Below are positions 1-7,771 of a stretch of DNA of 19,276 bases, piece by piece. The DNA is from an uncultured Oscillibacter sp. Lineage in GTDB: Bacteria > Bacillota > Clostridia > Oscillospirales > Oscillospiraceae. The notes under the pieces were generated by a model that saw only the letters and a program-made list of their open reading frames with translations, was not told the DNA's origin and made no database searches. Each line of letters opens with the position of its first letter. Position 1 is the stretch's first letter. The DNA is taken from the NCBI GenBank assembly GCA_900550685.1, contig URTS01000021.1, positions 1-19,276 of the forward strand, given 5' to 3'. A program made the translations under genes and the position numbers.

Positions 1-3000
1 GTCCTGGTCACGTCCGTGAGACCGGTAATGGTCAAAGTCTTCGGGGTAACAGCGATCACTGCCAGGTTGCCGTCGTTATCCGCTTTCATGACGGCTCTGT
101 CGGTGACCCAGCCGGCAAAATCGTTCTGGAAGCGCTTTTTGATTGCGTCTGCGGTATACGGATTGTTGTAGGGGGGATATTCGAACGTAACAGGAAGTCG
201 CCAGCTGCCAGAATTGACCGTTTCCCTGCCGGTGATGTTTCCGTCCGCATCGACCGTATACTGCACGAAATTCAGCTTATCACCGTAGGTGTAGCTGTCC
301 TTCGCGTCGATGAAGGTCTGGCTGCCGGTGATGCCCTTGGTGTAGAACCGCGGCGTTGCCGGATCATAGCTTGCGGGCAGGAAGACCTTGCTCCCGCTGT
401 AGTCCGCGGTGACCTTGTAGACGCCCGCGACAGGAGCGACTGTCACGGCTGCGGCGCCCTTGGCGTCCAGCTTGGCGGTGTAGGTGGACTCGGCCCCACT
501 GGACTTCAGGGTAAAACTGACCGTTCCGGCGGGGATGGTGGAGACGTCCTTGCCCTTCACGGTTGCGGTGAGGGTGCTGCCGTTGATGGTCAGATCAGAG
601 ATCTCGGCCTCACGCTGGGCGAAGGTCACGGTGACCTCAGGGGAGTAGGCCGTCACCAGGTTCTGGTCGGCCAGCGCGCTGACCTTGCAGCGGTAGACGC
701 CCTCAACGCCCGCACTGGGATACTGGAAGGTAAGGTTGGTCTCATCCTCTCCCTTGACGTCCTCCCAGCCGCCGCGGGCAGTCTGCTTCTGCCACTGGTA
801 ATAGATCTTTGCACCGGAGGGCAGATCCTCCTGATTGGTGATGTTTGCGGAAACCCAGGTCACGGTGTCCGGGAAGGTGTTCAGCACGGTGGGGCTGACG
901 GCTACCTGCGGCACGCCGGTCTCGGGCTTGGTGTAGGTGCTCAGGGCCTCGCTGGGGATGCTGGTGTTGGGCTGGGACAGACCGATGGCCTGAATGCGGT
1001 ACTGATAGCCCGTGTTGGGGCTGAGGCCCTTGTCGATGTACTGATAGTGCTTCACACCATCGTTGCTTTCCATATACGCGCGGCCCTCGACCGTGCCGAT
1101 CTGATAGAAGCCGGAGGCAGAGGGGGACTGGAAGTAGCGGTAGATCACAAAACCCGCCGCATTGCCGGGGTAATCCCATTCCAGCGCGATCTGGGTAGTG
1201 GTGGTCTCCTCCTCGTTCGCACCGAAGTTTTCAGGCAGCAGGGGCGGCGCCTGCACATTGGTGACAAGATACGTCACCACAGGGTAACGATCCTGATACA
1301 GGAAGCCCACCAGCCGCCAGTTGAAGGTATATCCATACCCCTCTGCCTGGGTGGGCAGGCCGTTCATCGTGCCGGTGTAGCTGGACCCGGCGGTGGAAAT
1401 ATGGACCTTGCCCGCGCCGTGGCTGTAGCCCGCGGTGACGCCCACCTTCACGCCGCCCACGCCTGCGCCGGCCTTGGTCTCAACAGCGAACTCATAGTTG
1501 AAGCTGTTTTCCTCTTCGCTGGTCATGGCGATGGACTGCTCCTGGGTGTTCTGGCTGCCCTGGCCGATGGTGGAGGGGGAGCCATTGTACACCAGCATCT
1601 GCGTCCGTCCGGAGGGCAGACTGCTGATGCTGGAGGCGTAGCTGCCGGGGTCGCCCACGGTGTGGGTGAGGGCGTTGCTGACGTCCGGCAGAATGTCGCT
1701 GTAGGCCGCCCGGATCTCCTCGTATTTCTCCAGCGAGATCGTCTGGACGGACGGCTCGTAGGGGATGTTGACTGTCATGGTCTGGGTGGTGCCGTCGGGC
1801 ATGGTGGCCTCATAGACATAGGTCTCGATGGGCATGGAGTAGAGGACAACGGTGTCCAGTCCGGCCATGGTGGAATAGGTCACCTCATATTCCAGGGAGG
1901 AGGTCTTTTGGGTCTCCCAGGTGAAGGTGTTGTTGATGGAGAACTCCGCCTCGGCGGAGGCCAGCTCCACGCCGAGGATGGACCAGGTCTTTTCCCAGCT
2001 GGTGTACACGCCCACGGAGAAGGAGTTGGAGTGGGACGTGCCGGAGCCGGAGCCCTTGGTGGTCCCGTAGGACGTGGAGGACTCGATCATCTGGCTGTCG
2101 TCGTCGCCGTTGGCCAGATCCGCGTAGTAGGGCGGAGAGGCCAGCACGGCCAGAACCTCGGGATCGGCGTAGGTGTAATAGTGCTCGCCGGTGTACCTGA
2201 GGATGGTGGTGTCGTTGTCCGTGTTGGGCAGGGAGAAGGACAGGGAGGCGTAGTTCCTGATGTTATTGTTATCGTAGCTGTAATAGGAAGCCTTTGTATA
2301 AATCGACTTTGCGCCATAGCTGTCCGAGCCTTTGGAAAGATTGATGCCCGTCAGGAAATAATAATTCTTATAGACAGAGGCGAGGGATTGCTGGAACAGC
2401 TCCTGGATGTTCTTAGCATTTGTCACTTCTGCGGCATTTCCCAAGGTGAACAGGAGGTCCTGCCCGCTGCCGGTCAGATCTGCAGACCGCGCGCCCCACT
2501 CTACGTACGGGCCATCCTTATAGAGCTGCTTGGTCAGCAGATCAAGAATATCAAAGCCGTCGCTGCCATACTGGATGATGATACTATCGAGGTAGATGCA
2601 GGGGGCCTCGCCGATGCCGTAGAACTTGCCGACGGCGATGTTGGCGGGCGCAAAGGGCATGCTGTAATACTTGTCTTCATCCTTGATGTTCTGCCAGGTA
2701 CGCACGCCGTTCTCTTCCTCAAAGAGATCGAGGTTCTCCTGTGCGGTAATCTCGAAGCCGCTGCCGTTCCACTCATAGATGGCGAGGTAACGGGAATCAT
2801 TGGTGGAGTTGGCCAGGCTGCCGCCCAGGACCAGCTCGTTGTACCCATCGTTATCCACATCGCCGGAGGTGAAGCCGGCGCGATAGATATCCGTCCCGTT
2901 GGCCTTGAGGGAGAAAGAGTAGCTGCGCGTCAGCATCTGATTGTTGTCCGCACCCATCATGATGACGGCGTGGCTGGGCTGATTGCTTTCAGGACCGCAA

Positions 3001-4136
3001 TAGCCCCAGGAAACGGCCAGATCGTCGATGCCGTCCTTGTCATAGTCGGCGGCGGCCAGGCTGACCATGTTGGGCACGATATTCGCACCGTACTGGTCCA
3101 GCTTATAGGTCCAGGCGATCTTCCAGGTGCGTTTGCCGGTATCCGCTGTCATATCTATGGAATTTTTTTCATAATGCCCAGGGTTGAGGTAACCGTCGCC
3201 CGTCTGATCCTGGAGCTTCCAGATCTCGATACGGGGATTACCGGTCTCACCGATGTAGACCGCGATCTCATCAATGGAGTCGCCGTCAAAGTCGCCGGCG
3301 GCCAGCTCGATGTAGTTCTGGGCGGTGTAAGCGGCCTTGAATTCTCGGACATTTTCGTCAGCGGCAACCTTGTCTGTATATTTCTTGGCCGTTGCATCGT
3401 CTTTGTTGCCCAGATAGATAGGAGCGGCATCATGGGAGTGCCATGGCTGCATAGCAGCTGCCGTCGATGTATCATATTTCGGCGAAAACTCGTTGGCGCG
3501 ATAGAATACATCGACTCCTTTGTTGGCGGTATTGGCGGTTGCGTTGGGGTCGATGACGCCAAGATCGAAGTTGACAAGCGCGCCTTTGCTGCTGTCGACG
3601 GCAGGACGATCTTCATCATCGGTTGCTGTTGAGACGTAGCTGATGTTAATGAAGGCGATATTTTTCTTCTGCCCCTGATTGTCACGGGAGAAGTTGCCCT
3701 CCACTTGCAGGGAGATCGGGCCGGCATCACTGCCAAGGCCAAGACTGCGCGCGTTTGTCCCATCGTTCCCGGGCAATACAGCGCCGGAGGCCGTTTTGTT
3801 GTGCCCGTAAAGCGTGGAGTAGAGACTGTCGGACTTTGCACTGTCGGTGGCTTTCTTCGGCTCAAAGGTAAACAGCTCATCCACCTCGGCCATGGTGGTA
3901 AAGGTTTTGCCGTAAGGGGTTCCGGCAAGACTTTCGTCCTGCTCATAGCCCTCCGGGGCCTTGGTGTCGAAGCCCAGGGCGTCGAACACCGTGCGGCTGC
4001 TGTCGCTGCTGCCGGCCTGGGCCGCCAGGGCTGTTGCGGGCAGCAGGCTCAGGCAGATAGTCAGAGACAGCAGGACCGACAGGATCCGCCGCCTGCTGCC
4101 ATGGGGCGCTGCCCATGCTGCGGTGCGCTTTTTCAT
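1..4136 (-). CDS. large secreted/surface protein with FG-GAP repeats, Fn3 and Ig-like domains (C-terminus cut by window edge)
   Basis: An open frame of at least 1378 codons runs off the left edge; spot checks along its length showed no stop or frame change. The start is the ATG at 4134-4136, with AAAGGAGGA about 10 bases upstream. Residues 1-38 form a signal peptide: MKKR, an Arg-rich stretch, a hydrophobic core, then an ALA cleavage site. FG-GAP/VCBS-type calcium-loop repeats follow (GDFDGDSIDEIAVY at 281-294, DYDKDGIDDLAVSW at 364-377, GDVDNDGYNELVLGG at 425-439, weaker ones near 505 and 550), suggesting a beta-propeller. A Ser/Thr-rich beta module spans about 675-960, an Fn3-like domain 966-1065, an Ig-like domain 1070-1170 and a Big_3-like domain 1176-1265. 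The last visible residues, VTPKTLTITGLTD, resemble the start of an MBG/YDG repeat. The protein is probably exported and attached to the cell surface or an adhesin. Ligand and anchor are not visible. The upstream DUF2442 gene may be co-transcribed. Confidence 0.85.
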   Translation of the reverse strand, partial: MKKRTAAWAAPHGSRRRILSVLLSLTICLSLLPATALAAQAGSSDSSRTVFDALGFDTKAPEGYEQDESLAGTPYGKTFTTMAEVDELFTFEPKKATDSAKSDSLYSTLYGHNKTASGAVLPGNDGTNARSLGLGSDAGPISLQVEGNFSRDNQGQKKNIAFINISYVSTATDDEDRPAVDSSKGALVNFDLGVIDPNATANTANKGVDVFYRANEFSPKYDTSTAAAMQPWHSHDAAPIYLGNKDDATAKKYTDKVAADENVREFKAAYTAQNYIELAAGDFDGDSIDEIAVYIGETGNPRIEIWKLQDQTGDGYLNPGHYEKNSIDMTADTGKRTWKIAWTYKLDQYGANIVPNMVSLAAADYDKDGIDDLAVSWGYCGPESNQPSHAVIMMGADNNQMLTRSYSFSLKANGTDIYRAGFTSGDVDNDGYNELVLGGSLANSTNDSRYLAIYEWNGSGFEITAQENLDLFEEENGVRTWQNIKDEDKYYSMPFAPANIAVGKFYGIGEAPCIYLDSIIIQYGSDGFDILDLLTKQLYKDGPYVEWGARSADLTGSGQDLLFTLGNAAEVTNAKNIQELFQQSLASVYKNYYFLTGINLSKGSDSYGAKSIYTKASYYSYDNNNIRNYASLSFSLPNTDNDTTILRYTGEHYYTYADPEVLAVLASPPYYADLANGDDDSQMIESSTSYGTTKGSGSGTSHSNSFSVGVYTSWEKTWSILGVELASAEAEFSINNTFTWETQKTSSLEYEVTYSTMAGLDTVVLYSMPIETYVYEATMPDGTTQTMTVNIPYEPSVQTISLEKYEEIRAAYSDILPDVSNALTHTVGDPGSYASSISSLPSGRTQMLVYNGSPSTIGQGSQNTQEQSIAMTSEEENSFNYEFAVETKAGAGVGGVKVGVTAGYSHGAGKVHISTAGSSYTGTMNGLPTQAEGYGYTFNWRLVGFLYQDRYPVVTYLVTNVQAPPLLPENFGANEEETTTTQIALEWDYPGNAAGFVIYRYFQSPSASGFYQIGTVEGRAYMESNDGVKHYQYIDKGLSPNTGYQYRIQAIGLSQPNTSIPSEALSTYTKPETGVPQVAVSPTVLNTFPDTVTWVSANITNQEDLPSGAKIYYQWQKQTARGGWEDVKGEDETNLTFQYPSAGVEGVYRCKVSALADQNLVTAYSPEVTVTFAQREAEISDLTINGSTLTATVKGKDVSTIPAGTVSFTLKSSGAESTYTAKLDAKGAAAVTVAPVAGVYKVTADYSGSKVFLPASYDPATPRFYTKGITGSQTFIDAKDSYTYGDKLNFVQYTVDADGNITGRETVNSGSWRLPVTFEYPPYNNPYTADAIKKRFQNDFAGWVTDRAVMKADNDGNLAVIAVTPKTLTITGLTDVTR

Positions 4137-4195
4137 GGGTGATCTTCCTCCTTTGATGGTGTATCGTCCGTTATAAGCGGCGCTGGGGTCGGGGA

Positions 4196-4435
4196 TCATG
4201 TATCCTGGCCTGCCATGGTCAGGACCTCGTCGTGGCTCAGCTCCACATTGCCGAAGCGGATGAAGATGCCGTTGGTCACGGCGCTGTTCCACACCCCGGG
4301 GTCTGAAAGGGGCCGGAAGCGGAACTTGTCCAGATATGGCTTCATATCCAGAAGCAGGCGGCTGCCGGATACGAAATCCACCTGAAGAATGTGATCCGGC
4401 AGGGGCACCACGGCTGCAATGTATTTCCGGTTCAA
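4196..4435 (-). CDS. DUF2442 family protein, TTG start
   Basis: A 79-residue protein beginning MNRKYIAAVVPLPDHILQV. It has the DUF2442 pattern: a beta hairpin (DFVSGSRLLLDMKPYL), FRPLSDPGVWNSAV, then an ending of the form IRFGNVELSHDEVL. I chose the TTG at 4433-4435 because AAAGGAGGA (4443-4451) lies about 8 bases ahead. The in-frame ATG at 4459 lies upstream of that Shine-Dalgarno site and would make it coding. DUF2442 proteins are small, poorly characterised, and in other genomes sometimes sit beside DUF4160 genes in toxin-antitoxin-like pairs; no such partner is present here. The gene ends 59 bases before the surface protein start with no terminator between, so the two may share a transcript. 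The function is unknown. Confidence 0.75.
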   Translation of the reverse strand: MNRKYIAAVVPLPDHILQVDFVSGSRLLLDMKPYLDKFRFRPLSDPGVWNSAVTNGIFIRFGNVELSHDEVLTMAGQDT

Positions 4436-4573
4436 GCATGTATCCTCCTTTCCGGGCATAAAACTTCATGCGCTGGCACCGTACCACGAACATGCGCAAA
4501 GCCCCGGCGCATGAAATTTTTGCGCGTCATTTCCGGCTGCCCCGCGGGGGCGAGGAAATGGCACATTTCCAAT

Positions 4574-4597
4574 TTTGCTATGCTTTTGCATAGCAAA
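4574..4597. repeat. second perfect inverted repeat overlapping the first by two bases
   Basis: TTTGCTATGC (4574-4583) and GCATAGCAAA (4588-4597) are exact reverse complements around TTTT. Its right arm shares bases 4596-4597 with the adjacent 15-bp inverted repeat, so both hairpins cannot fully form at once. Read on the minus strand, no U-run follows it. Confidence 0.6.
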
Positions 4598-4630
4598 GAT
4601 CCACTGTACAGACAGTGTACAGTGGATCTT
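4596..4630 (-). terminator. perfect 15-bp inverted repeat after the luxR-type gene, possible terminator or operator
   Basis: AAGATCCACTGTACA (4596-4610) and TGTACAGTGGATCTT (4616-4630) are exact reverse complements around a 5-base loop, GACAG. The repeat lies 23 bases past the stop of the LuxR-type gene. On the minus strand only TTT follows the stem, so it is a weak match to an intrinsic terminator. An operator or a processed RNA end is equally possible. Confidence 0.45.
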
Positions 4631-4653
4631 GAAAAATAACCATTCACATGTTG

Positions 4654-7152
4654 TTAGGTCTTTGGGTCCAGCAGCTGGACCAGCCGTTTCCGCTTGGACC
4701 GGGGGTCCCCCTGGATCTGGAGTTTGGTATAAAGTTGGTTGATGTACTGCCGGACGCTGCCCTCGGAGAGGAACAGCTTTTCGGCGATCTCCCGGTTGCT
4801 CAGGCGCTGGGCCGCCAGCTGGGCCAGGGCGTATTCCCGGTCCGTCAGGGCGGCCAGGGCCGCCGGACGGGCTGCCTGCCCCCGCAGCTGCTGCCGCCGG
4901 GCCACCCCCGTTTCCCCCAGACGGATGATCTGCCGGACCAGGGGCTTCTCCTGCGCCCCGGCGCTTTCCAGCAGGGGCTTCAGCAAATCGTAGTTTTCCG
5001 CAAAGGGCAGCAGAAGGCCGTCCGGCGCGGCATCCTCCAGGGCCTGGTCCAGCAGCTTCCGGGCCTCCGGCCGCTTGCCCAGCTGCTCATAGGCCGCCGC
5101 CGTCTGGATCTGCAGATGCAGGGCCACCAGGGCGTAGTGCATCCCCCGGCAGACGGCCAGCAGGCCCTCGTTGCGGCCAATCACCTTGGCCCAGGCCCCC
5201 TGGGCAAGATAGACCTGGTTTTCAATCATCTCGATCATGGGCCGGCCTGGGGCCAGAATATTGACGGAGGCCAGGGCGTGATTGGCAAAGACCTCCGGGA
5301 TCCGGTCCGTTTCCCCCAGCAGGGCGGAATAATAGGCCTTGGCGGCGTTGAAAATGTTCAGCCAGGCGGCGTTGTGGTGCTGCAGCAGCTCCGCCTGCCG
5401 CGCCTCAAAGGTGCAGCGCTGGGGAATATCGGCAAAGAGGGACAGCCGCCGGGCCAGAAAATCACAGCAGAGGGCCATGTTCTCCTGGCCGTTGCCCTCG
5501 ATTTGGGCGTAGGCCCGCTCCAGGGCGATGTGGGTGTCGGTGAAGCGGCCCTGGCAGAACAGGGCCTCCGCCCGCATGATGGCCTCCGCGCCCCGGCCGT
5601 GACCGTCGGTGATCTTGTAGTAATGGGGCATGCACTCGTCCATTTCCGCCAGTTCCTGTTCCAGTTCTCCGGGCCCCCGGTAGAACATCATCAGAACGGA
5701 GGGAGAGCCGAAGGTCCAGCCGCCGCTCTTTTGGATGCTGATGGCGGGATGAGACATCTGGCTGCTGGCGCTGCGGTGGAGACGGCTCATGGCGCTGATG
5801 TCGTTGTAGCAGAGGAAGCTCATAATGAGGTCGCACTCTCCCAGCAGATTGCCCCGCTCTTCGGCGGGCAACTCCGGGTGCTCCTCGATGGCGGCCATCA
5901 GCAGGTCTTTCAGTTCCAGCATCCGGGGGATCTGCCGCCAGTTGAACATGCTGCGCATCAGCACCAGCAGGGCAAAGGGATGGGCCTTGAGGACGGCGGC
6001 GGGGCACTGGTCCAGGACCGCCAGCACGTCCGCGGGCTTGAGGGACGCCAGCAGAATGCCGGCATCCGCCTGAACGACTTGCAGCAATGCGTCATAATCG
6101 CCGCTCCGGTGGTAGGCCGCCATGGCGTGGAGGTACTGGCGGCGGCCCTCATACCACGCGCCGTACCGTTTCCGGTAGGCGGCCTGCTTTGCAGCATCCA
6201 GCGTCAGAAAGGCGCGCTCCGCGCACTCCTTCATCATGTGGTGAAAGCGGTAGGTCACGCCGTCCGGCAGGCACTTGACGAAGGCGTTCTGCTCCGTCAG
6301 TCCGGTGAGCAGCGTTTCCGCGCCGGGGTCCTCCGTGATGAAGCGGGCCATCTCCACGGTAAACTCGTCGGCAAGGCCCATGACCGCCAGAAATTCCCGC
6401 TGCCGTGGGGAGAGGGGATCGATCATGGCGGCAGTGAACATGGCGGAGATGTCGGAGCTGCGGTCAGGCAGGGTGCCCCGCTCAGAAAGGGCCCGCAGAT
6501 TCAGATAGACGGCGGAAAACCAGCCCTCGCTGTAGTAAAGCAGAGTCTCCACCTGCTGGTCGGAAAGCTCCGTGCCGCACCGGTGGGCGTAGATGGCAAG
6601 CTCCGTGTGGTTCAGGCGCAGCTGCCCGGTGCCGATCTGATAGACCCGGCTGCCCAGCCGGACGATCTCCGCCGCCGGGAGGAACAGGTCCCGGCTGGCG
6701 ACGATCAGGTGCACGTTTTCCGGCAGGCGGCCTGCGGCGGTGCAGAGAAAGGCGGCGGCCCGGCGGTCCGTCAGCAGGTGAAAGTCGTCAATGAAAATGT
6801 AGCAGGGGGGTTCGCCGGCCAGCTCATGGCAGAGGCCGTCGGCCAGCAGGCCGCCGCTGGCCGCGTCCGTGGGGCAGGCGTAGTCCTGAAGAAAAGCAAA
6901 GCCTGCCCGGGCAAAGGCATCCTGCCCGCTCCGCCAGAAAATGGCCAGGTTGTCGGAGTAGACGCTGATGCGGACCACCCGGGAATCCTCGTTCCGGGCC
7001 CGCTCCGCCAGATACCAGTTCACCGCCGTGGTCTTGCCGTAGCCCATGGGGGCCACGACGGTGGTCAGGGCACAGCGGGAGATGGGCCGCAGGCTCTCCT
7101 GCAGCCGCTCTGAGATGTAGATGGCATTCAGATTCCATTTTGGCTTCGGCAT
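4654..7152 (-). CDS. MalT-like LuxR-family transcriptional regulator with STAND ATPase domain
   Basis: This 832-residue protein has the layout of MalT-type regulators. An N-terminal NTPase has Walker A GYGKTT near residues 37-42 and Walker B IFIDDFHLL near 119-127. A long helical, TPR-like sensor middle follows. A LuxR helix-turn-helix lies near 760-825 (LTDREYALAQLAAQRLSNRE, then IAEKLFLSEGSVRQYINQL). Such proteins bind ATP and an inducer, oligomerise and activate transcription; the inducer here cannot be read from sequence. I chose the ATG at 7150-7152 because GGAGG lies 8 bases ahead; the upstream in-frame GTG at 7161 overlaps that site. It has its own promoter at 7220-7248 and lies downstream of the aro operon terminator, so it is a separate unit. 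The neighbouring surface-protein genes are plausible but unproven targets. Confidence 0.88.
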   Translation of the reverse strand: MPKPKWNLNAIYISERLQESLRPISRCALTTVVAPMGYGKTTAVNWYLAERARNEDSRVVRISVYSDNLAIFWRSGQDAFARAGFAFLQDYACPTDAASGGLLADGLCHELAGEPPCYIFIDDFHLLTDRRAAAFLCTAAGRLPENVHLIVASRDLFLPAAEIVRLGSRVYQIGTGQLRLNHTELAIYAHRCGTELSDQQVETLLYYSEGWFSAVYLNLRALSERGTLPDRSSDISAMFTAAMIDPLSPRQREFLAVMGLADEFTVEMARFITEDPGAETLLTGLTEQNAFVKCLPDGVTYRFHHMMKECAERAFLTLDAAKQAAYRKRYGAWYEGRRQYLHAMAAYHRSGDYDALLQVVQADAGILLASLKPADVLAVLDQCPAAVLKAHPFALLVLMRSMFNWRQIPRMLELKDLLMAAIEEHPELPAEERGNLLGECDLIMSFLCYNDISAMSRLHRSASSQMSHPAISIQKSGGWTFGSPSVLMMFYRGPGELEQELAEMDECMPHYYKITDGHGRGAEAIMRAEALFCQGRFTDTHIALERAYAQIEGNGQENMALCCDFLARRLSLFADIPQRCTFEARQAELLQHHNAAWLNIFNAAKAYYSALLGETDRIPEVFANHALASVNILAPGRPMIEMIENQVYLAQGAWAKVIGRNEGLLAVCRGMHYALVALHLQIQTAAAYEQLGKRPEARKLLDQALEDAAPDGLLLPFAENYDLLKPLLESAGAQEKPLVRQIIRLGETGVARRQQLRGQAARPAALAALTDREYALAQLAAQRLSNREIAEKLFLSEGSVRQYINQLYTKLQIQGDPRSKRKRLVQLLDPKT

Positions 7153-7211
7153 GACGCGCACCTCCGGTTCGGCCTTCCTGCATGGCCGGTATCAGGAAAT
7201 ATGTATAACGG

Positions 7212-7224
7212 ATAATCAGATTAT
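7212..7224. promoter_or_regulatory. palindrome overlapping the -10 box, candidate operator
   Basis: ATAATC (7212-7217) and GATTAT (7219-7224) are exact reverse complements around a single base. They cover most of the -10 box and the likely start point of the regulator's promoter, a position suited to repression or autoregulation. Binding is inferred from location only. Confidence 0.35.
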
Positions 7225-7248
7225 ATCGGAACGCCCGGAGAAACGCAA
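7220..7248 (-). promoter_or_regulatory. sigma-A-like promoter for the MalT/LuxR regulator
   Basis: On the minus strand TTGCGT (7243-7248) is followed after exactly 17 bases by a perfect TATAAT (7220-7225). This lies about 70 bases ahead of the regulator's ATG and just downstream of the aro operon terminator. Confidence 0.7.
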
Positions 7249-7268
7249 GGGCTTACGGTGCAGCGCAG

Positions 7269-7300
7269 AAAAGGGGACGCCGTTTGAAAACGGCGTCCCC
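7269..7300 (-). terminator. intrinsic terminator of the aro operon
   Basis: GGGGACGCCG and CGGCGTCCCC (7273-7282, 7291-7300) form a GC-rich stem that extends into the short AT-rich loop. On the minus strand TTTT follows (7269-7272). It lies 36 bases past the aroQ stop and ahead of the regulator's promoter. Confidence 0.85.
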
Positions 7301-7336
7301 CTGGTGGTTTTCTTCCGCGGCTCCGGAATAGGCGGG

Positions 7337-7771
7337 TCACTTGTTCAGATAGTTCTTCAGGAACTTCACGGCCTCCACATAGCCCTGGAAGCCCAGGCCC
7401 TTGTAGGTCTTGACACAGGCCATGCCGGTATAGGAGATCTGCCGGAAGGGCTCCCGGCTGTCCACGTCGGAGATGTGGACCTCCACGGCGGGGATGGCCA
7501 CCGCCTTCAGCGCGTCCAGAATGGCCACGCTGGTGTGGGTGTAGGCGGCGGGGTTGATGACAATGCCGTCATAAACGCCGTAGGCCGCCTGGATGGCGTC
7601 CACAATGGCGCCCTCGTGGTTGGACTGGAAAAAGTCCACGTCCACGCCTTCGGCGTCACAGGCGGAGCGGATGAAGGCCAGCAGGGCCTCGTAGTTCTGA
7701 CTGCCGTAAATGGCGGGTTCCCGCAGTCCCAGCAGGTTCAGGTTGGGACCGTTAATGACCAGAAATTTCAT
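7337..7771 (-). CDS. aroQ: type II 3-dehydroquinate dehydratase
   Basis: This 144-residue cytoplasmic enzyme converts 3-dehydroquinate to 3-dehydroshikimate, step three of the shikimate pathway. The type II signature is present: NGPNLNLLGLREPAIYG at the N-terminus with the family's catalytic Tyr (about Y22) and Arg (R17), SNHEGAIVDAI, NPAAYTHTSVAI with the catalytic His (about H79), and VEVHISD with substrate-binding His. The length matches the family's usual 140-150 residues. It is the last gene of the operon. Its ATG overlaps the TGA of aroE/K by four bases, indicating coupled translation. The usual NPGAYTH motif has Ala in place of Gly, a minor change. Confidence 0.96.
   Translation of the reverse strand: MKFLVINGPNLNLLGLREPAIYGSQNYEALLAFIRSACDAEGVDVDFFQSNHEGAIVDAIQAAYGVYDGIVINPAAYTHTSVAILDALKAVAIPAVEVHISDVDSREPFRQISYTGMACVKTYKGLGFQGYVEAVKFLKNYLNK

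Larger units (their letters stand above)
4436..4653. other. gene-free spacer dense in inverted repeats
   Basis: This 218-base spacer separates the LuxR-type gene from the DUF2442 gene and has no convincing ORF. Besides the two perfect palindromes listed separately, it holds GGAAATG/CATTTCC around GCA (4554-4570), GCCCC/GGGGC around GCG, and TTCATGCGC/GCGCATGAA as distant arms near 4465-4515. A promoter for the DUF2442 and surface-protein genes would be expected here on the minus strand, but no clear -35/-10 pair was found. Confidence 0.5.

Noticed and set aside
742..1179. 145-codon minus-strand ORF in another frame
   Set aside because: It overlaps the surface-protein gene on the same strand and has a His/Arg/Gln-rich sequence typical of an out-of-frame reading.
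675..2115. MACPF pore-forming domain in the surface protein
   Set aside because: The MACPF signature (Y/W-G-T/S-H-F/Y then GG) is not matched; only a loose beta-strand resemblance to aerolysin/ETX remains and is reported as inference.
1047..3632. 861-codon plus-strand ORF
   Set aside because: It lies antisense to the surface-protein gene, whose frame gives clear calcium-loop repeats and Fn3/Ig motifs. The plus-strand product is low-complexity (Gly/Val/Ile/His-rich) with no recognisable domain; long antisense frames are common in GC-rich genes.
4574..4630. terminal inverted repeats of a transposon
   Set aside because: The arms face each other over only a few bases, no transposase is nearby and no target duplication was seen.
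4648..7113. 821-codon plus-strand ORF
   Set aside because: It is a shadow of the MalT/LuxR gene, whose minus-strand frame has Walker motifs and a LuxR helix-turn-helix. The antisense product is rich in Gly, Gln, Leu and His without motifs.
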